From assembly GCA_947589455.1 (NCBI GenBank), contig CANQCD010000010.1:1-32681 (forward strand): DNA of 32,681 nucleotides, read 5' to 3'. This document shows, piece after piece, positions 14,110 through 23,213 of this stretch (positions are counted from its first letter, which is position 1; each line of letters starts with the position of its first letter). This DNA is from an uncultured Lachnospiraceae bacterium. Its GTDB lineage: Bacteria; Bacillota; Clostridia; Lachnospirales; Lachnospiraceae. A program made the translations under genes and the position numbers. The notes below the pieces were generated by a model, which saw only the letters and a list, made by a program, of their open reading frames with translations, was not told the DNA's origin and did no database searches.

Positions 14110-16050
14110 TTAACCTGCAAGGTTTTTACCGGCTTTTCCGGTATAAAGCTGATAATATTTTCCCTGTCTGGCAATCAGCTCGTCATGGGTTCCCCGCTCA
14201 ATAATACGTCCATCCTCCAACACCATAATACAGTCGCTGTTGCGCACAGTCGAAAGCCTGTGGGCGATCACAAAAGTCGTCCTCTCTTTCATCAGACTGT
14301 CCATCCCCTGCTGCACCAGCTTTTCTGTGCGGGTATCAATCGAGCTGGTCGCCTCGTCAAGGATCAGCGCCGGCGGGTCTGCGATCGCCGCCCTGGCAAT
14401 GGCAAGAAGCTGCCTCTGCCCCTGGCTCAGGCTTGCCCCATCGCCCGTCAGCATCGTATCATAGCCCTCTGGAAGACGCTTGATAAATCCGTGGGCATTG
14501 GCAAGCTTCGCCGCCGCCACAACTTCATCGTGGGTCGCATCCAGCTTTCCGTAACGGATATTCTCTTCCACCGTCCCCGTAAAGAGATGCGTATCCTGCA
14601 AAACGATGCCGAGCGACTGCCGCAAATCTTTTTTTCTGATCTTATTGACATTAATATCATCATAGCGGATCTTCCCATCCTGAATATCATAAAAGCGGTT
14701 GATCAGGTTCGTGATCGTCGTCTTTCCTGCGCCGGTAGCCCCGACAAATGCAATCTTCTGCCCTGGTTCGGCAAACAGGCGGATATCGTGCAATATCATC
14801 TTATCGTCATGATACCCAAAATCTACGCCGTCAAAGACCACTTTTCCCTCTAACCTCTGATATGTTGTCGTATTGCTCTCCCTGTGATAATGCTTCCACG
14901 CCCATATGCCGGTGCGCGAATCACTCGGAACAACAGTCCCGTCCGGTTTCTCCTCTGCATTGACCAGCTCAACATATCCCTCGTCTACCTCCGGCTCTTC
15001 ATCCAGCAGGGCAAAAATCCTGTCTGCGCCGGCCAGCGCCATGACAATCGCATTTAACTGCATACTGATCTGGTTGATCGGCATACTGAACGATTTATTA
15101 AATGTCAAAAAGCTTACCAGTTTTCCAATCGTAAATCCAAACACTCCGTTCAGCGCCAGGATTCCCCCTGCCATTGCGCATAGCACATAGCTGATATTCC
15201 CGATCTGGGCATTTACCGGCATAAGGATATTCGCATATTTATTGGCATTATTGGCGCTCTCAAAAAGCTTTTCATTCTTTTCATTAAATTCCCGGATGCT
15301 CGCTTCCTCATGGCAGAATACCTTGACTACTTTCTGTCCGCTGACCATCTCTTCAATATAACCGTTTAACCCTCCCAGATCTCTCTGCTGCGCCATAAAA
15401 TAAGAACCAGAGAGTCCGGCGAGCTTTTTGGCTGCGAAAAGGGAGACTCCCACCATAATCAGCGTCAGGCAGGTCAGCGGGATACTCAATACCACCATGC
15501 TGATAAACACGCTGACGATTGTCACAAAACTGTTGATAAACTGCGGAATACTCTGGCTGATCATCTGCCGGAGCGTGTCGATATCGTTTGTGTACATCGA
15601 CATGATATCCCCATGGGAATGGGTGTCAAAATACTTGATCGGAAGCGACTGCATTTTGATAAACATCTCATTCCGCAGATTGCGCAGCGTCCCCTGCGTC
15701 ACATTGACCATCAGGCGGCTGTAAATATAACTGGAAAGCACGCCGATCAGATAAAATACCGCCACGCGCCCAAGCGCGCCGGCCAGCGGAGCAAAGTCCG
15801 GATGCGCAGACTTTGACAGAGGCAGGATATAATCATCGATCAATGACCGGATAAACATCGTCCCCTGCACATTGGCAAGCACGCCGATAAAAATGCAGAT
15901 CACCACGATCACACAGTGCAGCGTATAATTCTTCAATACATATCTCATCAGGCGCCAAAATAACTTGCCCGGATTCTCAATCTTTGGCCTTGGTCCCATC
16001 GCCCTCCGGCGTCCTCCCGGCCCCCTCACAGGCCTTCCTTCTGCTGGCAT
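14110..16050 (-). CDS. ABC exporter subunit B (TMD-NBD, 646 aa)
   Basis: Half-transporter with six predicted helices in the first 350 residues, then an ATPase domain. It has GATGAGKTT (Walker A), LGIVLQDTHLF (Q-loop), LSQGQRQLLA (signature with SQ instead of SG), ALILDEATSSID (Walker B with the catalytic Glu) and AHRLST. An inserted loop (WAWKHYHRESN) before the NBD is common in this second-subunit group. I chose ATG 16050 (MPAEGRPVR) because AAAGGAG lies 8 nt before it; the track start would lie inside the preceding gene. The gap to the partner gene is 4 nt. It forms a heterodimer with the 582-aa subunit; the substrate is probably a drug, lipid or peptide. Confidence 0.9.
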   Translation of the reverse strand: MPAEGRPVRGPGGRRRAMGPRPKIENPGKLFWRLMRYVLKNYTLHCVIVVICIFIGVLANVQGTMFIRSLIDDYILPLSKSAHPDFAPLAGALGRVAVFYLIGVLSSYIYSRLMVNVTQGTLRNLRNEMFIKMQSLPIKYFDTHSHGDIMSMYTNDIDTLRQMISQSIPQFINSFVTIVSVFISMVVLSIPLTCLTLIMVGVSLFAAKKLAGLSGSYFMAQQRDLGGLNGYIEEMVSGQKVVKVFCHEEASIREFNEKNEKLFESANNANKYANILMPVNAQIGNISYVLCAMAGGILALNGVFGFTIGKLVSFLTFNKSFSMPINQISMQLNAIVMALAGADRIFALLDEEPEVDEGYVELVNAEEKPDGTVVPSDSRTGIWAWKHYHRESNTTTYQRLEGKVVFDGVDFGYHDDKMILHDIRLFAEPGQKIAFVGATGAGKTTITNLINRFYDIQDGKIRYDDINVNKIRKKDLRQSLGIVLQDTHLFTGTVEENIRYGKLDATHDEVVAAAKLANAHGFIKRLPEGYDTMLTGDGASLSQGQRQLLAIARAAIADPPALILDEATSSIDTRTEKLVQQGMDSLMKERTTFVIAHRLSTVRNSDCIMVLEDGRIIERGTHDELIARQGKYYQLYTGKAGKNLAG

Positions 16051-16054
16051 GAAA

Positions 16055-17803
16055 TCACTCCTTTCCTTCTTCGTCAAAATCGCCGTTGCCATACATCTGG
16101 GATTCGTAAATCTCCCTGTAAATCTTATTCGTCTCTAACAGCTCCTTTTCCGTTCCAAACCCGTCAATCTGCCCGTTTTCCATAACAATGATCCTATCAC
16201 AGTCCGAAATACTGGACACGCGCTGGGCAATCACAAACTTTGTAGTACCGGGGATCTCCTCAGCAAACGCTTTCCGGATCTTTCTGTCTGTCGCCGTGTC
16301 CACTGCGCTGGTCGAATCATCCAGGATCAGTATCTTCGGCTTTTTCAAAAGAGCCCTCGCAATGCAGAGCCTCTGCTTCTGTCCCCCGGATACATTAGTC
16401 CCTCCCTGCTCAATATAAGTGTGATACCCCTCCGGCATATTTCTGATAAACTCATCTGCACAGGCCAGCTGGCACGCTTTGACGCATTCTTCTTCTGTGG
16501 CGTCTGCATTCCCCCAGCGGAGATTTTCCAGGATCGTGCCGCTAAACAGGACGTTTTTTTGCAGCACAACTGACACCTCGCTTCGCAGGACATCCAAATC
16601 GTATTCTTTGACATTGTACCCGCCAACGCAGATTTCGCCTTCTGTCACATCATACAGGCGGCTGATCAGATTGACAAGGCTTGACTTGGCGCTCCCGGTA
16701 CCTCCGATCACTCCGATCGTCTCACCGGATGCGATCTCCAGATTGATCTCTTTCAACACCATATCACGTGCATTCTTCTTATACGAAAAACTGACGTGCC
16801 GAAAGGAAACGGAACCATCCGGTACGGTCATGACCGGGTGCTCCGGATTGACAATATCTGCTTTTTCATTCAGGACTTCCGCAATACGCTCTCCGCTTGC
16901 GACACTTATCGTAATCATGACAAATGCCATAGAAAGCATCATCAGGCTCATCAAGATATTCATGCAATATGCCAGGAGCGAACTTAAATCGCCAGTCCGC
17001 ATAGAGCCGCCCACGATCATGTTCGCGCCCAGCCAGCTTATCAATATGATACAGGAATACACCGTAAACATCATGATTGGATTATTCAACACCGTCAAAC
17101 TCTCCGCCTTGACAAACATTCTATAGATATTTTCGCTTGCCCTGGAAAATTTTTCTTTTTCATATTCCTCTCTGGCATACGCCTTTACCACGCGGATCGC
17201 CGATACATTTTCCTGCACGCTCTCATTTAATTTATCATATTTTTTAAATACCTGGTTAAAATATTTCATAGTCTTTCTGACCAGAAAAAACAGGATCGTC
17301 CCCAGAAGGATCACGGCGACAAGATAAACGCTTGCCACCCTGGCGTTGACATAAAACGCCATTGCCATCGCACAGATCAGGCTTGCCGGCGCACGCATAC
17401 ACATCCGCAGGATCATCTGGTATGCATTTTGGATATTTGTCACGTCTGTCGTCATCCTGGTCACCAGCCCGGAAGTGCTGAACTTATCAATATTGGAAAA
17501 GCTGAATGTCTGAATATTTTCATACATCGCCTTTCTTAAATTTTTGGCAAAACCTGCCGAAGCGCTGGCTCCATACTTTCCGCCCATCACTCCGGTAAAC
17601 AAGCCGCATCCCGCCATGACCACCATGGCAAAACCCGCCAGATAAATATGCTGCATATTTCCCTCTTCCACTCCGTCATTGATAATAGACGCCATCAACA
17701 GAGGAATGATCGTTTCGCAAATTACTTCCAGGATCATAAAAACAGGAGTCAAAATAGAATCCCGCTTATATTCCTTGATTTGTGCCCCCAGGGTCTTTAA
17801 CAT
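16055..17803 (-). CDS. ABC exporter subunit A with degenerate ATP site (582 aa)
   Basis: Half-transporter, six helices then ATPase. It has GGTGSAKSS (Walker A), SVVLQKNVLF (Q-loop), NVSGGQKQRL (canonical signature) and ILILDDSTSAVD. In the last motif the catalytic Glu is Asp, and the switch histidine is Gln (AQRVSS instead of AHR). Subunit B has a good Walker B but a weakened signature. Complementary defects of this kind define heterodimeric exporters with one degenerate and one active site (TM287/288, BmrCD type). The SD AGGAAG precedes ATG 17803. It is encoded downstream of the DUF5721 gene across 132 bases without an evident terminator. Confidence 0.9.
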   Translation of the reverse strand: MLKTLGAQIKEYKRDSILTPVFMILEVICETIIPLLMASIINDGVEEGNMQHIYLAGFAMVVMAGCGLFTGVMGGKYGASASAGFAKNLRKAMYENIQTFSFSNIDKFSTSGLVTRMTTDVTNIQNAYQMILRMCMRAPASLICAMAMAFYVNARVASVYLVAVILLGTILFFLVRKTMKYFNQVFKKYDKLNESVQENVSAIRVVKAYAREEYEKEKFSRASENIYRMFVKAESLTVLNNPIMMFTVYSCIILISWLGANMIVGGSMRTGDLSSLLAYCMNILMSLMMLSMAFVMITISVASGERIAEVLNEKADIVNPEHPVMTVPDGSVSFRHVSFSYKKNARDMVLKEINLEIASGETIGVIGGTGSAKSSLVNLISRLYDVTEGEICVGGYNVKEYDLDVLRSEVSVVLQKNVLFSGTILENLRWGNADATEEECVKACQLACADEFIRNMPEGYHTYIEQGGTNVSGGQKQRLCIARALLKKPKILILDDSTSAVDTATDRKIRKAFAEEIPGTTKFVIAQRVSSISDCDRIIVMENGQIDGFGTEKELLETNKIYREIYESQMYGNGDFDEEGKE

Positions 17804-17935
17804 ACTTTCTCTTCCTTTCTACATAAAATCATTCAGGCAATCTGATTCGCCCTATGCATGTTGTATCGCCTGCGCAAAAAAAGCACCGGACGCCCATGCC
17901 ATGTCCCGCCCCACAAACGCTCCATCCTGCGCCTT

Positions 17936-18433
17936 TCACAGCTGTTCATATGTAATTTTCAAACGGCTTAAATACTGTTTTACCGCCTCATCCCACTCCT
18001 GTAAGCCTATTCTTTCTATTGTAAATGTCATTTGTGAACATCCTGTGACCACTGACAGCTTCCCATTTTCAAACCGGATGTTCAGGATGCAGCCTAACTG
18101 TCCGCTTTGAACCATGGCAAGCAGTGTTTTCTCCTGTAAGAGCTGTGCGGCAGAGCAATCTGATAATTTCAGGGAGACCATAAGGGAACTGGGAGTTTTC
18201 TTTCCCCTGATATATTGGTAAATGTACGGCTTTGCCTCCTTCCAGTACAATAATTCCGGAATCGCCTGCTCTTGTTCCTCCGTATCATACCAGGATATGC
18301 TGCGTTTTCCCGAAAGGTTCATCCTGGCGCAGGTCACCACTCTGGCCTCTTCCAGGAAAAAACTGTCAAACGCCTCTTCGATTAAAAGTTTCGCCATAAA
18401 ATCTTTAATATCAAAAATATTTAATAAAATCAT
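17936..18433 (-). CDS. DUF5721-like family protein (165 aa)
   Basis: Small soluble protein starting MILLNIFDIKDFMAKLLI, with LLYWKEAKPYIYQYIRGKK in the middle and FTIERIGLQEWDEAVKQYL near the end. I recognise the pattern as the DUF5721-type proteins common in Lachnospiraceae; no function is known. The track's 266-aa version starts too far upstream: AAGGA lies 5-6 nt before ATG 18433, and the extra part reads as the opposite strand of the divergent promoter and small gene. It probably shares a transcript with the exporter genes. Confidence 0.65.
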   Translation of the reverse strand: MILLNIFDIKDFMAKLLIEEAFDSFFLEEARVVTCARMNLSGKRSISWYDTEEQEQAIPELLYWKEAKPYIYQYIRGKKTPSSLMVSLKLSDCSAAQLLQEKTLLAMVQSGQLGCILNIRFENGKLSVVTGCSQMTFTIERIGLQEWDEAVKQYLSRLKITYEQL

Positions 18434-18614
18434 AAAATCCTTCTTTCTGTATATACTATCCATTACGGCCGGGCGTCTATAGCGAGAAGGCATCCTCATC
18501 CATCCGCTGTAGAAAGCACGCCCTGTCTTCAAAATACAAAGGCAGTGCAAACTACATTGCCGCCAGCTGGCAATCTGGTCAACCGTGCCATTCGGCACAG
18601 AGAAGGAGGTCACC

Positions 18615-18815
18615 ATGAAAAAGGATGCGAAAACATTCAAGGAAGTAGCAGAACGCTGCACCCGCTTCGCTTTGAGCGATGAGTGCCACTGTGACGCCAA
18701 AAATTCTACTTCCACGCAGGAATCCGTTTCTTGCAAAAACTGTAAGCATTACACCCCAGACAAAGTCTGCACGTTAGACTTGTATGAAGAAATTTTAGAA
18801 AACCATCATCTGTAA
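18615..18815 (+). CDS. Small Cys-rich protein, candidate zinc-binding (66 aa)
   Basis: Begins MKKDAKTFKEVAERC and contains CHC, then CKNCKHYTPDKVC and a short helix DLYEEILENHH. The Cys spacing (CxC, CxxCxHY, C) suggests one small zinc site. An ideal SD (AAGGAGG, 6 nt) supports ATG 18615 over the track start. It is divergent from the DUF5721 gene and followed at once by a terminator-like hairpin. No function can be assigned. Confidence 0.75.
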   Translation: MKKDAKTFKEVAERCTRFALSDECHCDAKNSTSTQESVSCKNCKHYTPDKVCTLDLYEEILENHHL

Positions 18816-18845
18816 AAAGGGCAAACGTGTATCTCACCCTTTTTC
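18814..18845 (+). terminator. Terminator after the small Cys-rich gene
   Basis: AAAAAGGG and CCCTTTTT arms separated by a 15-nt loop, overlapping the stop codon. The symmetrical A/T flanks could act on either strand. The loop is long, so strength is uncertain. Confidence 0.5.
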
Positions 18846-18982
18846 CCACTGCTGTACAGGTAATTTTCCATGCAGAGTCCAGGGAAACTACGGCAAAGCG
18901 CGGTATGGAACCAGTGTGAAAAAGACTTTTAAAACAGAAAAAACAAAATTTCTCTTTGTACAGGCAAAGTTACAAAGGAAAG

Positions 18983-19001
18983 GGCTGCACAAAGCGCAGC
19001 C
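18983..19001 (-). terminator. Terminator after the GH13-like gene
   Basis: On the minus strand GGCTGC-GCTTTGT-GCAGCC is followed by CTTTCCTTTG. The tail is only partly T-rich, but the position about 20 bases past the stop fits. Confidence 0.5.
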
Positions 19002-19018
19002 TACATAACCCCATACCT

Positions 19019-20977
19019 CTATTCCTCAACAAAAACTACAACAGAACGCGGCGGAACAACCGTCTTTCTCTGATACTGCGTCTGCCCCTCCGCTTTCCTG
19101 CGCTTCCTGCCAGTTTTCTTCTTGCGCGGAGCCAGCAGGCTCTCATCAAAGCGGTTGTCATAGCTGTCAATGATAACTTTCCATTTTCCATGGTTCGGCA
19201 GATTAGGCAGATCGAACGCCCTCGCCTCCCAGAACATATTATAGATCACATAGACAGAACGGTTATCCTCCCCCTCTGCATATGCGCCATAATATAACAT
19301 TGCAAGCATCCGGCTGTAATTGGAAAAATCAGCCCTCCACGCCTGTATCCCATGGATTGACAGATCCGGCATACCGCAGGAGAGATAGTCTACCATGCGA
19401 AGCGGTTTGTTCTGGTGGAGTACGGAAAAGCTTTTCCTGAAACGAATCAGCTTCTGCACAAACTCAAAAATCTCTTTTGACATCTTCGTCTCATTCCACT
19501 GCAGCCACGTTGTCTGGTTGTCCTGACAGTACGCGTTATTATTTCCATACTGCGTATTTCCAAATTCGTCCCCCGCCAGGATCATCGGTGCAGACTGACT
19601 GGTCAAAAGCATGATAAACGCATTCCGGATCTGTACCATCCTGCGATCAAGCACCATCTTTTTCCGGGTCTTTCCCTCTACCCCGCAATTCCAGCTATAG
19701 TTGTATTCCGTCCCATCCCGGTTTGACTCTCCGTTCTCTTCATTGTGCTTGATATCATAAGATACCAGATCCAAAAGAGTAAAGCCGTTGACATGCGTTA
19801 TAAAATTTACGATGGAATGATCCCACGCATTTTTTGCAAAGGATTCCGCCGCGCGCTCCACCATTCCCTCGTCGCTCTTTAAAAAACGTCTTGCATTGAC
19901 TAAAAAACTCTCGTTATATTCCGCCAGGGTATCTTTCTGTTCCCTGATCCCGGCATCATGGAGCATCCTCATATCCCAGTAGCTTCCCAGAATCTTTACG
20001 CCGGACAAAATCGGATCGGAAGCCAGCGACAGCGAAGGCATAACCTCCTGATTGACACGGAACCCATCAATATGGTACTTAAGAACCCAGTCGCGCAGGC
20101 AATCCATCATCAAGATCAGATTCGTCCCCGGCAAAAAATAAATATCCATCAGCACCTCAATGCCATTTGCATGAAACGCCCTGACCATCTCTTTAAATTC
20201 TGTAGAAGGGCAGGCGCCTTTGCTCGCATAGGACGCCTTTGGCGCAAAATAAAACGGCATGTCCGCGCCATATCCCCAATAATTAAGGCGAACCTTCTGT
20301 TCCTGCTCTGCAGAATCTCCTGTATCTTTTCTCCCCGCCTCGAACACACCCGGAATCTCCCCCGAAACCACTTCGTCAAATTCATATGCCGGAAGCAGCA
20401 TAACCCCATTAATGCCCAGCTCCTTCATGTAAGGGATTTTTTCAACGAGCCCCCGATAAGTCCCTTTATACCGGACTTTTGAAGAGCTGTGCCTGGTGTA
20501 TCCCCTGACGTGAAGCTGATATAAGATCAAATCAGAATACGGAATCCGTGGCGGCGCGTCGTCTCCCCAGGAAAAATTCTGAATGCAGATACCGCAGCGC
20601 AGTTCAGAAAGCGGCTGCGGCCTCTTCCCCCATTGATCCCGCCCAGTGACATAGCCGGCATATGGATCAGGCATATTGGCGCCGTCTACTTCATATAAAT
20701 ATTCATAGTCATCGGAAAGAATATCTTCAATCTTTCTGGAATCTCGGCATTCACTGGATTTATATATGGCAACAAAATATACGCTGCCTTTTTTATATTT
20801 ATCAGTCAATGCAATGCGAAATTCCGGTTCTGCCTGTCCTTTCCGATATAATTTCAGAAAGCAGTCCTTGCTGTCCGGAAGATACACTGCAAACTGTACG
20901 CCGTCCGATACCTTTGTCACCCCAAAAGACATGGTGTCTCCTACTCTGTATTCCAATAACTGTTTTCCCTGTCTCAT
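19019..20977 (-). CDS. GH13 isoamylase/GlgX-like protein lacking the catalytic residues (652 aa)
   Basis: Overall fold matches glycogen-debranching/isoamylase proteins: N-terminal CBM48-like domain (1-110), RIPYSDLILYQLHVRGYT (144-161), GTYRGLVEKIPYMKELGI, NYWGYGADMPFYFAPKASYA (232-251) and ILAGDEFGNTQYGNNNAYCQDN late. The active-site blocks are changed. Region I, normally DVVFNH, is DIYFLPG (278-284) and the loop after it is deleted. Region II, normally GFRFD, is GFRVN (N309 at the nucleophile). Region III, normally AEPWD, is GSYWD (331-335, Glu lost). Region IV, normally AHDG, is HVNG (395-398). I infer no hydrolase activity, perhaps glycogen binding or regulation. The start at 20977 has AAGGA 5 nt upstream; the track start is too far upstream. 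The reading frame is intact over 652 codons, so it is not a decaying pseudogene. Confidence 0.85.
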   Translation of the reverse strand: MRQGKQLLEYRVGDTMSFGVTKVSDGVQFAVYLPDSKDCFLKLYRKGQAEPEFRIALTDKYKKGSVYFVAIYKSSECRDSRKIEDILSDDYEYLYEVDGANMPDPYAGYVTGRDQWGKRPQPLSELRCGICIQNFSWGDDAPPRIPYSDLILYQLHVRGYTRHSSSKVRYKGTYRGLVEKIPYMKELGINGVMLLPAYEFDEVVSGEIPGVFEAGRKDTGDSAEQEQKVRLNYWGYGADMPFYFAPKASYASKGACPSTEFKEMVRAFHANGIEVLMDIYFLPGTNLILMMDCLRDWVLKYHIDGFRVNQEVMPSLSLASDPILSGVKILGSYWDMRMLHDAGIREQKDTLAEYNESFLVNARRFLKSDEGMVERAAESFAKNAWDHSIVNFITHVNGFTLLDLVSYDIKHNEENGESNRDGTEYNYSWNCGVEGKTRKKMVLDRRMVQIRNAFIMLLTSQSAPMILAGDEFGNTQYGNNNAYCQDNQTTWLQWNETKMSKEIFEFVQKLIRFRKSFSVLHQNKPLRMVDYLSCGMPDLSIHGIQAWRADFSNYSRMLAMLYYGAYAEGEDNRSVYVIYNMFWEARAFDLPNLPNHGKWKVIIDSYDNRFDESLLAPRKKKTGRKRRKAEGQTQYQRKTVVPPRSVVVFVEE

Positions 20978-21165
20978 GCTCTTCCTTATTCCTCCAATAT
21001 GATATCCTAGTGTCTCTGCCAGAAACCGCAGCCTCTCTCCCCTGCGGCTGCAGCCGGTTGCCGCGGCATAGCCGCGCCATGCCTGGCACACGTCATGTCT
21101 TGATTATTGAAAATAAGAATTTCCTCTATTTTACTACATCCTTGCTAAAAGGTCAAAATATTTCT

Positions 21166-21192
21166 TGCAAAATCCGCATATTTCTGTAAAAT
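21166..21192 (+). promoter_or_regulatory. Promoter for the second ABC-F gene
   Basis: TTGCAA (21166-21171) and TAAAAT (21187-21192) with a 15-bp spacer and a TG just before the -10. The start near 21200 would give a leader of about 280 nt. Confidence 0.4.
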
Positions 21193-21284
21193 AGATTACA
21201 TGTGCGGTATCGTTGCTTCCCGCGAGCGGCGAGCCAGCTGGACGCGCTTGCACAGACATTCGGTGACTGCTGCAGGGAGCGCTG

Positions 21285-21372
21285 TGTACCGGCAACATCT
21301 GTTCAGCGCCCACCGAAGCGGAGCGCTATGTACCGGTGGCATCTGTTCAGCGCCCACCAAAGCGGAGCGCGG
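21285..21372 (+). repeat. Two GC-rich 44-bp direct repeats in the ABC-F leader
   Basis: TGTACCGG...CATCTGTTCAGCGCCCACC...AAGCGGAGCGC occurs at 21285 and again at 21329. The whole leader 21200-21470 is GC-rich and structured, including CCCCGCA/TGTGGGG near its end, unlike its AT-rich surroundings. No intrinsic terminator or known riboswitch is recognised. Confidence 0.7.
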
Positions 21373-21479
21373 ACCAAATCCCCGCCCCTTGAGGCGGACA
21401 AACCAAGGACAGACAAGATCACGCCCCGCAGCCTGCTGTGGGGGATTTGACCTGATAAATTATGCCTGGAGGAATAAGT

Positions 21480-23111
21480 ATGATTCAAACGAGTAACCTT
21501 ACCCTGCGCCTGGGAAAAAAGGCGCTGTTCGAAGATGTAAATATTAAATTTACCGAAGGAAACTGTTATGGGCTTATCGGTGCAAACGGCGCTGGAAAGT
21601 CTACTTTTTTAAAAATCCTGACCGGAGAGATCGAGCCGTCCAAAGGCGAAGTGATCACTACGCCCGGACAGAGACTGTCTTTCCTGAAACAGGATCATTT
21701 CCAATATGACGAATATATGGTACTTGACACTGTCATCATGGGAAATGAACGTCTCTATGAGATTATGAAAGAAAAAGACGCCATCTATGCAAAAGAAGAT
21801 TTTACGGAAGAAGACGGGATCAAAGCAAGCGAGCTGGAGGCGGAGTTTGCAGGGATGGACGGCTGGGAGGCGGAGTCCAACGCCGCTATGCTCTTAAATG
21901 GCCTGGGGATTGCCTCAGAATCCCATTACAGCAAAATGAGCGAACTGCAGGCGAGCGACAAGGTCAAAGTCCTGCTCGCACAGGCTCTGTTTGGCAATCC
22001 TGACATCCTTCTATTAGACGAGCCGACAAACCACCTGGATCTGGACGCTATCCGCTGGCTTGAAGATTTTTTGATTGATTTTGACAATACTGTGATCGTG
22101 GTATCGCACGACCGGTATTTCCTGAATAAAGTCTGTACGCATATCGCTGATATTGATTATGCCAAGATCCAGCTCTATGCGGGCAACTATGATTTCTGGT
22201 ACGAGTCCAGCCAGCTGATGATCCGGCAAATGAAAGAAGCAAATAAAAAGAAGGAAGAAAAGATCAAAGAACTGCAGGAATTTATCCAGCGGTTTAGTGC
22301 AAACGCCTCAAAATCAAAACAGGCGACTTCAAGGAAGCGCGCGCTGGAAAAAATCGAGCTGGATGACATAAAGCCTTCCAGCCGGAAGTATCCATATATT
22401 GATTTCCGGCCAGAGCGCGAGATCGGCAATGAAGTGCTGACAGTCGAACATCTGTCAAAAACAATCGACGGCGTTAAAGTGTTAGACGACATCTCTTTTA
22501 TCATCGGAAGAGAAGATAAAGTCGCATTTGTCGGAAGCAATACTATCGCAACCACTACGCTGTTCCAGATACTCGCCGGTGAAATAGAACCAGACGAGGG
22601 AAGTTATAAATGGGGCGTCACAACCAGCCAGTCCTATTTTCCGAAGGACAATACAGAGCTGTTTTCCGGCAATGAGACAATCGTGGACTGGCTTATGCCA
22701 TTCTCACCGGAAAAAGACCCGACCTATGTCCGCGGATTTCTCGGCAGGATGCTCTTTCCCGGGGAAGACGGCGTCAAAAAGGTCAATGTCCTGTCCGGCG
22801 GCGAGCGCGTCCGCGTAATGCTTTCTAAAATGATGATCTTAGCGTCCAATGTGCTGATCATTGATGAGCCGACGGCACATCTGGACATGGAATCCATCAC
22901 TGCATTAAACAACGGACTGATTAAATTTCCGGGAGTTGTCCTTTTTACATCCCAGGATCATCAGTTTATCCAGACAATCGCCAACCGCATTATGGAAATC
23001 ACGCCAGGCGGACTGATCGATAAAATATCCACCTATGACGAATATCTGGATAGCGATGAAATGGCAAGAAAACGTCAGATATTATCGGTTCAGAAAGAAG
23101 ACGACGCCTGA
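21480..23111 (+). CDS. ABC-F family ATPase, YkpA/YbiT-like (543 aa)
   Basis: Soluble translation-associated twin ATPase. Domain 1 has GANGAGKST, an altered signature (SELQASDKVKVLL, as usual in the YbiT/YkpA group) and ILLLDEPTNHLD. The linker (KKKEEKIKELQEFIQRFSANASKSKQATSRK) is typical. Domain 2 has a degenerate Walker A, GSNTIATTT: the Lys that contacts the phosphates is Thr. Its signature LSGGERVRVML and VLIIDEPTAHLD are intact. Domain 2 may therefore bind ATP poorly. Start ATG 21480 has GGAGG 7 nt upstream; the track start is inside the leader. Confidence 0.85.
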   Translation: MIQTSNLTLRLGKKALFEDVNIKFTEGNCYGLIGANGAGKSTFLKILTGEIEPSKGEVITTPGQRLSFLKQDHFQYDEYMVLDTVIMGNERLYEIMKEKDAIYAKEDFTEEDGIKASELEAEFAGMDGWEAESNAAMLLNGLGIASESHYSKMSELQASDKVKVLLAQALFGNPDILLLDEPTNHLDLDAIRWLEDFLIDFDNTVIVVSHDRYFLNKVCTHIADIDYAKIQLYAGNYDFWYESSQLMIRQMKEANKKKEEKIKELQEFIQRFSANASKSKQATSRKRALEKIELDDIKPSSRKYPYIDFRPEREIGNEVLTVEHLSKTIDGVKVLDDISFIIGREDKVAFVGSNTIATTTLFQILAGEIEPDEGSYKWGVTTSQSYFPKDNTELFSGNETIVDWLMPFSPEKDPTYVRGFLGRMLFPGEDGVKKVNVLSGGERVRVMLSKMMILASNVLIIDEPTAHLDMESITALNNGLIKFPGVVLFTSQDHQFIQTIANRIMEITPGGLIDKISTYDEYLDSDEMARKRQILSVQKEDDA

Positions 23112-23140
23112 AACGGCGCCGCCCTGCGAACCATTGTCCC

Positions 23141-23205
23141 AAAAAAGGGACTGTCTTTTTCCTGAGAGTACAAAAACCCTCTGGAAACGGCAGTCCCCTT
23201 TTTTT
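23141..23205. terminator. Long bidirectional terminator between convergent genes
   Basis: AAAAAAGGGACTG (23141-23153) pairs with CAGTCCCCTTTTTTT (23191-23205) with one bulged C. A 37-nt middle can fold further. T-runs on both strands suit the ABC-F gene (plus) and the glycosyltransferase gene (minus). Confidence 0.75.
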
Positions 23206-23213
23206 GTCTCGAA

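Noticed and set aside
17804-17935. Terminator or promoter between DUF5721 and the exporter genes
   Set aside because: No stem with a T-run and no paired -35/-10 boxes were seen, so co-transcription is left as an inference.
21200-21496. 98-aa plus-strand ORF in the ABC-F leader
   Set aside because: It is Arg/Pro/Ser-rich low-complexity translation of GC-rich repeats, overlaps the real ATG and has no SD; the ABC-F start at 21480 has a clear SD.
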